Positions 12,581 through 24,935 of a stretch of DNA of 64,000 nt are shown piece by piece. The stretch covers positions 2,715,180-2,779,179 of the forward strand of contig NW_027478388.1 of assembly GCF_051014685.1 (NCBI RefSeq). Direction: 5' to 3'. The translations under genes and the position numbers were made by a program. How positions within the stretch are numbered: the first letter of the stretch is position 1; each line of letters opens with the position of its first letter. The notes below the pieces were generated by a model. That model was not told where the DNA came from. It ran no database searches and saw only the letters and a program-made list of their open reading frames with translations. This stretch comes from Ptiloglossa arizonensis (Eukaryota; Arthropoda; Insecta; Hymenoptera; Colletidae).

Positions 12581-13133
12581 TCGAGAAATTCCTGTTGCAT
12601 CTGAAAGCAGCATCTCTCCCGATTACAGCGGTATGTGTATTTTTCCCCTCGGCCATTCCAGTTACTGGTTTCGAGGGTCAGACATGCGAAAATTTTGATG
12701 GTTTCTCAACCATTCCTTAGTTTCAAACTCCCATATCTCGCGAACGGATTGACGAACTCGAGAAATTCCTGTTGCATCTGAAAGCAGAAACTCGCCCGAT
12801 TACCACGGTATGTGTATTTTTGCCCTAGGCCATAGTAGTTATTGGTTTCGTTTATCAGACTTGCGAAAATTTTGATGGTTTCTCAACCATTCCTTAACTT
12901 CAAACTCCCATATCTCGCGAACGGATTGACCAACTCGAGAAATTCCTGTTGCATCTGAAAGCAGAAACTCGCCCGATTACCACGGTATGTGTATTTTTCC
13001 CCTAGGCCATTATAGTTATTGGTTTCGAGTACCTGACTTGCGAAAATTTTGATGGTTTCTCAACTATTCCTTACCTTCAAACTCCCATATCTCGCGAACG
13101 GATTTACCAACTCGAGAAATTCCTGTTGCATCT
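12581..13133. repeat. Tandem three-monomer duplication, copy 2 (531 bp)
   Basis: It repeats 12050-12580 with a few changes, including GAGGGTCAG for GAGGATCAG and CGTTTATCAG for CGATTATCAG. The GAGTACCTG marker is at 13027. It ends where the next unit has GACAGCATAAAC. Confidence 0.75.
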
Positions 13134-15276
13134 GACAGCATAAACTCTCCCGATTACAACGGTATGTGTATTTTTGCCCTAGGCCATAGTAGTTATTGGT
13201 TTCGAGTATCAGACTTGCGAAATTTTGATGGTTTCTCAACCATTCCTTGACTTCAAACTCCCATATCTCACGAAAGGATTGACGAACTCGAGAAATTCCT
13301 GTTGCATCTGACAGCAGAAACTCGCCCGGTTACCGCGGTATGTGTATTTTTGTCCTAGGCCATAGTAGTTATTGGTTTCGAGTATCAGACTTGGGAAATT
13401 TTGATGGTTTCTCAACCATTCCTTAACTTCAAATTCCCATATCTGGCGAACGGATTGACCAACTCGAGAAATTCCTGTTGCATCTGAAAGCCGAAGCTCG
13501 CCCGATTATCACGGTATGTGTACTTCTCCCCTAGGCCATTGCAGTTATTTGTTTCGAATATCCGACATGCGAAAATTTTGATGGTTGCTCAACCATTCCT
13601 TAACTTCAAACTCCCATATCTCGCGAACGGATTGTCGAACTCGAGAAATTCCTGTTGCATCTGACAGCAGAAACGCGCCCGATTTCAACGGTATGTGTAT
13701 TTTTGCCCTAGGCCATAGTAGTTATTGGTTTCGAGTATCAGACTTGCGAAATTTTGATGGTTTCTCAACCATTCCTTAACTTCAAATTCCCATATCTGGC
13801 GAACGGATTGACGAACTCGAGAAATTCCTGTTGAATCTGAAAGCAGAAACTCTCCCGATTACCATGGTAAGTGTATTTTTCCCCTAGGCTATTATAGTTA
13901 TTGGTTCCGAGTACCAGACTCGCGAAATTTTGATGGTTTCTCAACCATTCCTTGACTTCAAATTCCCATATCTCGCGAACGGATTGACCAACTGGAGAAA
14001 TTCCTGTTGCATCTGACAGCAGAAACTCGCCCGGTTACCGTGGTATTTGTATTTTTGTGCTAGGCCATAGTAGTTATTTGTTTCGAGTATCAGACTTGCG
14101 AAAATTTTGATGGTTTCTCAACCATTCCTTAACTTGAAACCCCCATATCTCGCGAACGGATTTACCAACTCGAGAAATTCCTGTTGCATCTGACAGCATA
14201 AACTCTCCCGATTACAACGGTATGTGTATTTTTGCCCTAGGCCATAGTAGTCATTGGTTTCGAGTATCAGACTTGCGAAATTTTGATGGTTTCTCAACCA
14301 TTCCTTGACTTCAAACTCCCATATCTCACGAAAGGATTGACGAACTCGAGAAATTCCTGTTGCATCTGACAGCAGAATCTCGCCCGATTACAACGGTATG
14401 TGTATTTTTGCCCTAGGCCATAGTATTTATTGGTTTCGAGTATAGACTTGCGAAAATTTTTAATTGTTTCTCAACAATTCCTTAACTTCAAACTCCCATA
14501 TCTCGCGAACGGATTGACCAACACGAGAGATTCCTGTTGCATCTGAAAGCAGAAATTCGCCCGATTATCAGGGTATGTGTACTTTTCCCCTAGGCAATTC
14601 TAGTTATTTGTTTCGAATATCCGACATGCGAAAATTATGATGGTTGCTCAACCATTCCTTAACTTCAAACTCTCATATCTCGCGAACGGATTGACCAACT
14701 AGAGAAATTCCTGTTGCATCTGACAGCAGAAACTCGCCCGGTTACCGCGGTATGTGTATTTTTGTCCTAGGCCATAGTAGTTATTGGTTTCGAGTATCAG
14801 ACTTGCGAAAATTTTGATGGTTTCTCAACCATTCCTTAACTTTAAACTCCCATATCTCGCGAACGGATTGACCAACACGAGAAATTCCTGTTGCATCTGA
14901 AAGCAGAAATTCCCCCGATTATCACGCTATGTGTACTTTTCCCCTAGGCCATTCCAGTTATTTGTTTCGAATATCCGACATGCGAAGGTTTTGATGATTG
15001 CTCAACCATTCCTTAACTTCAAACTCCCATATCTCGCGAACGGAATGTCGAACTCGAGAAATTCCTGTTGCATCTGACAACAGAATCGCGCCCGATTACA
15101 ACGGTATGTGTACTTTTCACCTAGCCCATTCCAGTTATTTGTTTCGAATATCCGACATGCGAAAATTATGATGGTTGCTCAACCATTCCTTAACTTCAAA
15201 CTCCCATATCTCGCGAACGGATTGTCGAACTCGAGAAATTCCTGTTGCATCTGACAGCAGAAACGCGCCCGATGTC
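13134..15276. repeat. Family I monomers between blocks A and B
   Basis: About 12 units. The unit with GACTTGGGAAATTTT and AAAGCCGAAGCTCG (about 13390-13510) also occurs at 319-430, 74 monomers away. The GATGATTGCTC and GGAATGTCGAAC units (from 14993) recur near 9517 and 18524. These shared singletons suggest earlier duplication rounds that have since been broken up. Confidence 0.75.
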
Positions 15277-17328
15277 AACGGTATGTGTATTTTTCCCCTC
15301 CGGCCATTACAGTTATTGGTTTCGAGTACCAGACTTGCGAAAATATTGATTGTTTCTCAACCATTCCTTAACTTCAAACTCCCATATCTCGCGACGGATT
15401 GACGAACTCGAGAAATTCCTCTTGCATCTGACAGCAGAAACTCGCCCTATTACCGCGGTATGTGTATTTTTGCCCTAGGCCATAGCAGTTATTGGTTTCG
15501 AGTATCAGACTTGCGAAAATTTTGATGGTTTCTCAACCATTCCTTAACTTCAAACTCCCATATCTCGCGAACGGATTGACCAACTCGAGAAATTCCTGTT
15601 GCATCTGAAAGCAGAAATTCGCCCGATTACCACGGTATGTGTACTTTTCCCCTAGGCCATTCCAGTTATTTGTTTCGAGTATCAGACGTGCGAAAATTTT
15701 GATGGTTGCTCAACCGTTCCTTAACTTCAAGCTCCCATATCTCGCGAACGGATTGACGAACTCGAGAAATTTGTGTTGCATCTGAAAGCAGATACTCGCC
15801 CGATTACAACGGTATGTGTATTTTTGCCCTAGGCCATAGAAGTTATTGGTTTCGAGAATCAGACTTGCGAAATTTTGATGGTTCCTCAACCATTCCTTAA
15901 CTTCAAATTCCCATATATCGCGGACGGATTGACGAACTCGAGAAATTCCTGTTGCATCTGAAAGCAGAAACTCTCCCGATTACCACGGTATGTGTATTTT
16001 TCCCCTAGGCCATTATAGTTATTGGTTTCGAGTATCAGTCTTGCGAAATTTTGATCGTTTCTCAACCATTCCTTGACTTCAAACTCCCATATCTCGCGAA
16101 CGGATTGACGAACTCGAGAAATTCCTGTTACATCTAACAGCAGAATCTCGCCCGATTACAACGGTTTGTGTATTTTTGCCGTAGGCCATAGTTTTTATTG
16201 GTTTCGAGTATCAGACTTGCGAAATTTTGATGGTTTCTCAACCATTCTTTAACTTCAAATTCCCATATCTCGCGAACGGATTGACGAACTCGAGAAATTC
16301 CTGTTGCATCTGACAGCATAAACTCGCCCGATTACAACGGTATGTGTATTTTTGCCCTAGGCCATAGTATTTATTGGTTTCGAGTATCAGTCTTGCGAAA
16401 TTTTGATGGTTTCTCAGCCATTCCTTAACTTCAAAATCCCATATCTCGCGAACGGATTGACGAACTCGAGAAATTCCTGTTGCATCTGAAAGCAGAAGCT
16501 CGCCCGATTACCACGCTATGTGTATTTTTCCCCTAAGCCATTATAGTTATTGGTTTCGAGTATCAGACTTGCGAAATTTTGATGGTTTCTCAACCATTCC
16601 TTAACTTCAAATTCTCATATCTCGCGAACGGATTGACGACCTCGAGAAATTCCTGTTGCATCTGAAAGCAGCATCTCTCCCGATTACAACGGTATGTGTA
16701 TTTTTCCCCTCGGCCATTACAGTTATTGGTTTCGAGTACCAGACTTGCGAAAATCTTGATTATTTCTCAACCATTCCTTAACTTCAAACTCCCATATCTC
16801 GCGACGGATTGACGAACTCGAGAAATTCCTGTTGCATCTGAAAGCAAAGCTCGCCCGATTACCACGCTATGTGTACTTTTACCCTAGGCCATTCCAGTTA
16901 CTGGTTTCGAGGATCTGGAAATGCGAAGATTTTGATGGTTGCTCAACCATTCCTTAACTTCGAACTCCCATATCTCGCGAACGGATTGTCGAACTCGAGA
17001 AATTCCTGTTGCATCTGACAGCAGAAACTCGCCCTATTACCGCGGTATGTGTATTTTTGCCCTAGGCCATAGCAGTTATTGGTTTCGAGTATCAGACTTG
17101 CGAAAATTTTGATGGTTTCTCAACCATTCCTTAACTTCAAACTCCAATATCTCGCGAACGGATTGACCAACTCGAGAAATTCCTGTTGCATCTGAAAGCA
17201 GAAACTCTCCCGATTACCACGGTATGTGTATTTTTCCCCTAGGCCATTATAGTTATTGGTTCCGAGAGCCAGACTTGCGAAAATTTTGATGGTTTCTCAA
17301 CCATTCCTTAACTTCAAACTCCCATATC
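15277..17328. repeat. Higher-order block B, copy 1 (offset 4411 bp, 25 monomers)
   Basis: It matches 19688-21739. Markers are the one-base insertion CCCCTCCGGCC, the one-base deletion CTCGCGACGGATTG, CTCGCCCTATTACCGCGG with CCATAGCAG, CAACCGTTCCTTAACTTC, GAGGATCTGGAAATGCG and TTCCGAGAGCCAGAC. The copies part at 17329/21740, where one continues TCTGGCGAACGGATTG and the other TCTCGCGAACGGAGTG. A small number of substitutions separate them. Confidence 0.8.
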
Positions 17329-19687
17329 TGGCGAACGGATTGACGAACTCGAGAAATTCCTGTTGAATCTGAAAGCAGAAACTCTCCCGATTACCACGGT
17401 AAGTGTATTTTTCCCCTAGGCCATTATAGTTATTGGTTCCGAGTACCAGACTCGCGAAATTTTGATGGTTTCTCAACCATTCCTTGACTTCAAACTCCCA
17501 TATCTCGCGAACGGATTGACCAACACGAGAAATTCCTGTTGCATCTGAAAGCAGAAATTCGCCCGATTATCACGGTATGTGTACTTTTCCCCTGGGCCAT
17601 TCCAGTTATTCGTTTGGAATATCCAACGTGCGAAAATTTTGATGGTTTCTCAACCATTCCTTAACTTCAAACTCCCATATCTCGCGAACGGATTGACCAA
17701 CTCGAGAAATTCCTGTTGCATCTGACAGCATAAACTCGCCCGATTACAACGGTATGTGTATTTTTGCCCTAGGCCATAGTAGTTATTGGTTTCGAGTATC
17801 AGTCTTGCGAAATTTTGATCGTTTCTCAACCATTCCTTGACTTCAAACTCCCATATCTCGCGAACGGATTGACGAACTCGAGGAATTCCTGTTGCATCTG
17901 ACAGCAGAATCTCGCCCGATTACAACGGTATGTGTATTTTTGCCATAGGCCATAGTATTTATTGGTTTCGAGTATCAGACTTGCGAAATTTTGATGGTTT
18001 CTCAGCCATTCCTTAACTTCAAATTCCCATATCTCGCGAACGGATTGACGAACTCGAGAAATTCCTGTTGCATCTGAAAGCAGAAACTCGCCCGATTATC
18101 ACGGTATGTGTAGTTTTCCCCTAGGCCATTATAGTTATTGGTTTCGAGTATCAGACATGCGAAAATTTTGATGGTATCCCAACCATTCCTTAACTTCAAA
18201 CTCCCACATCTCGCGAACGGATTGACCAACTAGAGAAATTCCTGTTGCATCTGACAGCAGAAACTCGCCCGGTTACCGCGGTATGTGTATTTTTGTCCTA
18301 GGCCATAGTAGTTATTGGTTTCGAGTATCAGACTTGCGAAAATTTTGATGGTTTCTCAACCATTCCTTAACTTCAAACTCCCATATCTCGCGAACGGATT
18401 GACCAACACGAGAAATTCCTGTTGCATCTGAAAGCAGAAATTCGCCCGATTATCACGGTATGTGTACTTTTCCCCTAGGCCATTCCAGTTATTCGTTTCG
18501 AATACCCAACATGCGAAAATTTTGATGATTGCTCAACCATTCCTTAACTTCAAACTCACATATCTCGCGAACGGAATGTCGAACTCGAGAAATTCCTGTT
18601 GCATCTGACAACATAATCGCGCCCGATTACAACGGTATGTGTACCTTTCCCCTAGGCAATTCCAGTTATTTGTTTCGAATATCCGACATGCGAAAATTTT
18701 GATGGTTGCTCAACCATTCCTTAACTTGAAACTCCCATATCTCGCGAACGGATTGACCAACTCGAGAAATTCCTGTTGCATCTGACAGCATAAACTCGCC
18801 CGATTACAACGGTATTTGTATTTTTGCCCTAGGCCATAGTAGTTATTGGTTTCGAGTATCAGACTTGCGAAATTTTGATGGTTTCTCAACCATTCCTTAA
18901 CTTCAAATTCCCATATCTGGCGAACGGATTGACCAACTCGAGAAATTCCTGTTGCATCTGAAAGAAGAAACTCGTCCGACTACCAGGGTATGTGTACTTT
19001 TCCCCTAGGCCATTCCAGTTACTGGTTTCGAGTATCAGACGTGCGAAAATTTTGATGGTTTCTCCACCATTCCTTAACTTCAAACTCCCATATCTCGCGA
19101 ACGGAATGACCAACTCGAGAAATTCCTGTTGCGTCTGAAAGCAGAATCTCTCCCGATTACAACGGTATGTGTATTTTTGCCCCAGGCCATAGTAGTTATT
19201 GGATTCGAGTATCAGACTTGCGAAATTTTGATGGTTTCTCAACCATTCCTTAACTTCAAACTCCCATATCTCGCGAACGGATTGACCAACTCGAGAAATT
19301 CCTGTTGCATCTGACAGCATAAACTCGCCCGATTACAACGGTATGTGTATTTTTGCCCTAGGCCATGGTAGTTATTGGTTTCGAGTATCAGTCTTGCGAA
19401 ATTTTGATCGTTTCTCAACCATTCCTTGACTTCAAACTCCCATATCTCGCGAACGGATTGACGAACTCGAGAAATTCCTGTTGCATCTGACAGCAGAAGC
19501 TCGCCCGATTACCACGCTATGTGTATTTTTCCCCTAAGCCATTATAGTTATTGGTTTCGAGTATCAGACTTGCGAAATTTTGATGGTTTCTCAACATTCC
19601 TTAACTTCAAATTCTCATATCTCGCGAACGGATTGACGACCTCGAGAAATTCCTGTTGCATCTGAAAGCAGCATCTCTCCCGATTAC
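17329..19687. repeat. Family I monomers between block B copies
   Basis: About 13 units. They include another GTGTAGTTTTCCCC unit (about 18110, like 5923 and 10163), the GATGATTGCTC/GGAATGTCG segment (about 18524), and from about 19495 a unit with AGAAGCTCG and CCCCTAAGCCATT also found 17 monomers upstream at 16494. Satellite only. Confidence 0.75.
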
Positions 19688-21739
19688 AACGGTATGTGTA
19701 TTTTTCCCCTCCGGCCATTACAGTTATTGGTTTCGAGTACCAGACTTGCGAAAATACTGATTGTTTCTCAACCATTCCTTAACTTCAAACTCCCATATCT
19801 CGCGACGGATTGACGAACTCGAGAAATTCCTGTTGCATCTGACAGCAGAAACTCGCCCTATTACCGCGGTATGTGTATTTTTGCCCTAGGCCATAGCAGT
19901 TATTGGTTTCGAGTATCAGACTTGCGAAAATTTTGATGGTTTCTCAACCATTCCTTAACTTCAAACTCCCATATCTCGCGAACGGATTGACCAACTCGAG
20001 AAATTCCTGTTGCATCTGAAAGCAGAAATTCGCCCGATTACCACGGTATGTGTACTTTTCCCCTAGGCCATTCCAGTTATTTGTTTCGAGTATCAGACAT
20101 GCGAAAATTTTGATGGTTGCTCAACCGTTCCTTAACTTCAAGCTCCCATATCTCGCGAACGGATTGACGAACTCGAGAAATTTGTGTTGCATCTGAAAGC
20201 AGATACTCGCCCGATTACAACGGTATGTGTATTTTTGCCCTAGGCCATAGAAGTTATTGGTTTCGAGAATCAGACTTGCGAAATTTTGATGGTTCCTCAA
20301 CCATTCCTTAACTTCAAATTCCCATATATCGCGGACGGATTGACGAACTCGAGAAATTCCTGTTGCATCTGAAAGCAGAAACTCTCCCGATTACCACGGT
20401 ATGTGTATTTTTCCCCTAGGCCATTATAGTTATTGGTTTCGAGTATCAGTCTTGCGAAATTTTGATCGTTTCTCAACCATTCCTTGACTTCAAACTCCCA
20501 TATCTCGCGAACGGATTGACGAACTCGAGAAATTCCTGTTACATCTAACAGCAGAATCTCGCCCGATTACAACGGTTTGTGTATTTTTGCCGTAGGCCAT
20601 AGTTTTTATTGGTTTCGAGTATCAGACTTGCGAAATTTTGATGGTTTCTCAACCATTCTTTAACTTCAAATTCCCATATCTCGCGAACGGATTGACGAAC
20701 TCGAGAAATTCCTGTTGCATCTGACAGCATAAACTCGCCCGATTACAACGGTATGTGTATTTTTGCCCTAGGCCATAGTATTTATTGGTTTCGAGTATCA
20801 GTCTTGCGAAATTTTGATGGTTTCTCAGCCATTCCTTAACTTCAAAATCCCATATCTCGCGAACGGATTGACGAACTCGAGAAATTCCTGTTGCATCTGA
20901 AAGCAGAAGCTCGCCCGATTACCACGCTATGTGTATTTTTCCCCTAAGCCATTATAGTTATTGGTTTCGAGTATCAGACTTGCGAAATTTTGAAGGTTTC
21001 TCAACCATTCCTTAACTTCAAATTCTCATATCCCGCGAACGGATTGACGACCTCGAGAAATTCCTGTTGCATCTGAAAGCAGCATCTCTCCCGATTACAA
21101 CGGTATGTGTATTTTTCCCCTCGGCCACTACAGTTATTGGTTTCGAGTACCAGACTTGCGAAAATCTTGATTATTTCTCAACCATTCCTTAACTTCAAAC
21201 TCCCATATCTCGCGACGGATTGACGAACTCGAGAAATTCCTGTTGCATCTGAAAGCAAAGCTCGCCCGATTACCACGCTATGTGTACTTGTACCCTAGGC
21301 CATTCCAGTTACTGGTTTCGAGGATCTGGAAATGCGAAGATTTTGATGGTTGCTCAACCATTCCTTAACTTCGAACTCCCATATCTCGCGAACGGATTGT
21401 CGAACTCGAGAAATTCCTGTTGCATCTGACAGCAGAAACTCGCCCTATTACCGCGGTATGTGTATTTTTGCCCTAGGCCATAGCAGTTATTGGTTTCGAG
21501 TATCAGACTTGCGAAAATTTTGATGGTTTCTCAACCATTCCTTAACTTCAAACTCCCATATCTCGCGAACGGATTGACCAACTCGAGAAATTCCTGTTGC
21601 ATCTGAAAGCAGAAACTCTCCCGATTACCACGGTATGTGTATTTTTCCCCTAGGCCATTATAGTTATTGGTTCCGAGAGCCAGACTTGCGAAAATTTTGA
21701 TGGTTTCTCAACCATTCCTTAACTTCAAACTCCCATATC
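19688..21739. repeat. Higher-order block B, copy 2
   Basis: Partner of 15277-17328 at offset 4411. It overlaps the first unit of the 14-mer chain (19992-22463), so it was present before that chain was copied. Differences from copy 1 include TTTTGAAGG for TTTTGATGG, TATCCCGCG for TATCTCGCG and GGCCACTACAG for GGCCATTACAG. Confidence 0.8.
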
Positions 21740-22463
21740 TCGCGAACGGAGTGACCAACTCGAGAAATTTCTGTTGCATCTGACAGCATAAACTCGCCCG
21801 ATTACAACGGTATGAGTATTTTTGCCCTAGGCCATAGTAGTTATTGGTTTACAGTATCAGACTTGCGAAAATTTTGATGGTTTCTCAACCATTCCTTCAC
21901 TTCAAACTCCCATATCTTCCGAATGGATTGACGATCTCGAGAAATTCCTGTTGCATTTGAAAGCAGAAACCCACCCGATTACAATGCTTTGTGTATTTTT
22001 GCCCTAGGCCATAGTAGTTATTGGTTTCGAGTATCAGACTCGCGAAAATTTTGATAGTTTCTCAACCATTCCTTAACTTCAAACTCCCATATCTCGCGAA
22101 CGGATTGACGAACTCGAGAAATTTCTGTTGCATCTGAAAGTAGAAACTCGCCCGATTACAACGGTGTGTGTACTTTTCCCCTAGGCAATTCCAGTTATTG
22201 GTTTCGAGTATCAGAGCAGCGAAAATTTTGGTGGTTTCTCAACCATTCCTTAACTTCAAACTCCCATATCTGGCGAACGGATTGACGAACTCGAGAAATT
22301 CCTGTCGCATCTGAATGTGGAAACTCGCCCGATTACATCGGTATGTGTATTTTTCCCCTAAGCCTTTGTAGTTATTGGTTTCGCTTATCATACTTGCGAA
22401 AATTTTGATGGTCCCTCAACCATTCCTTACCTTCAAACTCCCATATCTCGCGAACGGATTGAC
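19992..22463. repeat. 14-mer C, unit 1 (2472 bp)
   Basis: It is repeated directly by 22464-24935 with offset 2472. I saw very few differences: GTACTTGTACCC at about 21288 versus GTACTTTTACCC, and AATGTGG at about 22316 versus AAAGTGG. The start is set by GACCAAC at 19989 against GACGAAC at 22461. It includes a family-II-like island at about 22130-22330 (AAAGTAGAAACTCG, GGTGTGTGTAC). Confidence 0.88.
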
Positions 22464-24935
22464 GAACTCGAGAAATTCCTGTTGCATCTGAAAGCAGAAA
22501 TTCGCCCGATTACCACGGTATGTGTACTTTTCCCCTAGGCCATTCCAGTTATTTGTTTCGAGTATCAGACATGCGAAAATTTTGATGGTTGCTCAACCGT
22601 TCCTTAACTTCAAGCTCCCATATCTCGCGAACGGATTGACGAACTCGAGAAATTTGTGTTGCATCTGAAAGCAGATACTCGCCCGATTACAACGGTATGT
22701 GTATTTTTGCCCTAGGCCATAGAAGTTATTGGTTTCGAGAATCAGACTTGCGAAATTTTGATGGTTCCTCAACCATTCCTTAACTTCAAATTCCCATATA
22801 TCGCGGACGGATTGACGAACTCGAGAAATTCCTGTTGCATCTGAAAGCAGAAACTCTCCCGATTACCACGGTATGTGTATTTTTCCCCTAGGCCATTATA
22901 GTTATTGGTTTCGAGTATCAGTCTTGCGAAATTTTGATCGTTTCTCAACCATTCCTTGACTTCAAACTCCCATATCTCGCGAACGGATTGACGAACTCGA
23001 GAAATTCCTGTTACATCTAACAGCAGAATCTCGCCCGATTACAACGGTTTGTGTATTTTTGCCGTAGGCCATAGTTTTTATTGGTTTCGAGTATCAGACT
23101 TGCGAAATTTTGATGGTTTCTCAACCATTCTTTAACTTCAAATTCCCATATCTCGCGAACGGATTGACGAACTCGAGAAATTCCTGTTGCATCTGACAGC
23201 ATAAACTCGCCCGATTACAACGGTATGTGTATTTTTGCCCTAGGCCATAGTATTTATTGGTTTCGAGTATCAGTCTTGCGAAATTTTGATGGTTTCTCAG
23301 CCATTCCTTAACTTCAAAATCCCATATCTCGCGAACGGATTGACGAACTCGAGAAATTCCTGTTGCATCTGAAAGCAGAAGCTCGCCCGATTACCACGCT
23401 ATGTGTATTTTTCCCCTAAGCCATTATAGTTATTGGTTTCGAGTATCAGACTTGCGAAATTTTGAAGGTTTCTCAACCATTCCTTAACTTCAAATTCTCA
23501 TATCCCGCGAACGGATTGACGACCTCGAGAAATTCCTGTTGCATCTGAAAGCAGCATCTCTCCCGATTACAACGGTATGTGTATTTTTCCCCTCGGCCAC
23601 TACAGTTATTGGTTTCGAGTACCAGACTTGCGAAAATCTTGATTATTTCTCAACCATTCCTTAACTTCAAACTCCCATATCTCGCGACGGATTGACGAAC
23701 TCGAGAAATTCCTGTTGCATCTGAAAGCAAAGCTCGCCCGATTACCACGCTATGTGTACTTTTACCCTAGGCCATTCCAGTTACTGGTTTCGAGGATCTG
23801 GAAATGCGAAGATTTTGATGGTTGCTCAACCATTCCTTAACTTCGAACTCCCATATCTCGCGAACGGATTGTCGAACTCGAGAAATTCCTGTTGCATCTG
23901 ACAGCAGAAACTCGCCCTATTACCGCGGTATGTGTATTTTTGCCCTAGGCCATAGCAGTTATTGGTTTCGAGTATCAGACTTGCGAAAATTTTGATGGTT
24001 TCTCAACCATTCCTTAACTTCAAACTCCCATATCTCGCGAACGGATTGACCAACTCGAGAAATTCCTGTTGCATCTGAAAGCAGAAACTCTCCCGATTAC
24101 CACGGTATGTGTATTTTTCCCCTAGGCCATTATAGTTATTGGTTCCGAGAGCCAGACTTGCGAAAATTTTGATGGTTTCTCAACCATTCCTTAACTTCAA
24201 ACTCCCATATCTCGCGAACGGAGTGACCAACTCGAGAAATTTCTGTTGCATCTGACAGCATAAACTCGCCCGATTACAACGGTATGAGTATTTTTGCCCT
24301 AGGCCATAGTAGTTATTGGTTTACAGTATCAGACTTGCGAAAATTTTGATGGTTTCTCAACCATTCCTTCACTTCAAACTCCCATATCTTCCGAATGGAT
24401 TGACGATCTCGAGAAATTCCTGTTGCATTTGAAAGCAGAAACCCACCCGATTACAATGCTTTGTGTATTTTTGCCCTAGGCCATAGTAGTTATTGGTTTC
24501 GAGTATCAGACTCGCGAAAATTTTGATAGTTTCTCAACCATTCCTTAACTTCAAACTCCCATATCTCGCGAACGGATTGACGAACTCGAGAAATTTCTGT
24601 TGCATCTGAAAGTAGAAACTCGCCCGATTACAACGGTGTGTGTACTTTTCCCCTAGGCAATTCCAGTTATTGGTTTCGAGTATCAGAGCAGCGAAAATTT
24701 TGGTGGTTTCTCAACCATTCCTTAACTTCAAACTCCCATATCTGGCGAACGGATTGACGAACTCGAGAAATTCCTGTCGCATCTGAAAGTGGAAACTCGC
24801 CCGATTACATCGGTATGTGTATTTTTCCCCTAAGCCTTTGTAGTTATTGGTTTCGCTTATCATACTTGCGAAAATTTTGATGGTCCCTCAACCATTCCTT
24901 ACCTTCAAACTCCCATATCTCGCGAACGGATTGAC
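22464..24935. repeat. 14-mer C, unit 2 (2472 bp)
   Basis: A direct tandem copy of 19992-22463, near identical by eye. At about 24949 the copies part, with AAATACCTG here against AAATTCCTG at 22477. The last third of this unit (from 23976) also forms the start of the next, overlapping duplication. Confidence 0.88.

Noticed and set aside
18886..19320. Longest open frame (144 codons, minus strand) as a gene
   Set aside because: It is the satellite read through 2.4 units. The same peptide repeats every 59 residues, recurs in dozens of other frames, shifts with one-base indels, and has no distinct start context or non-repeat sequence.
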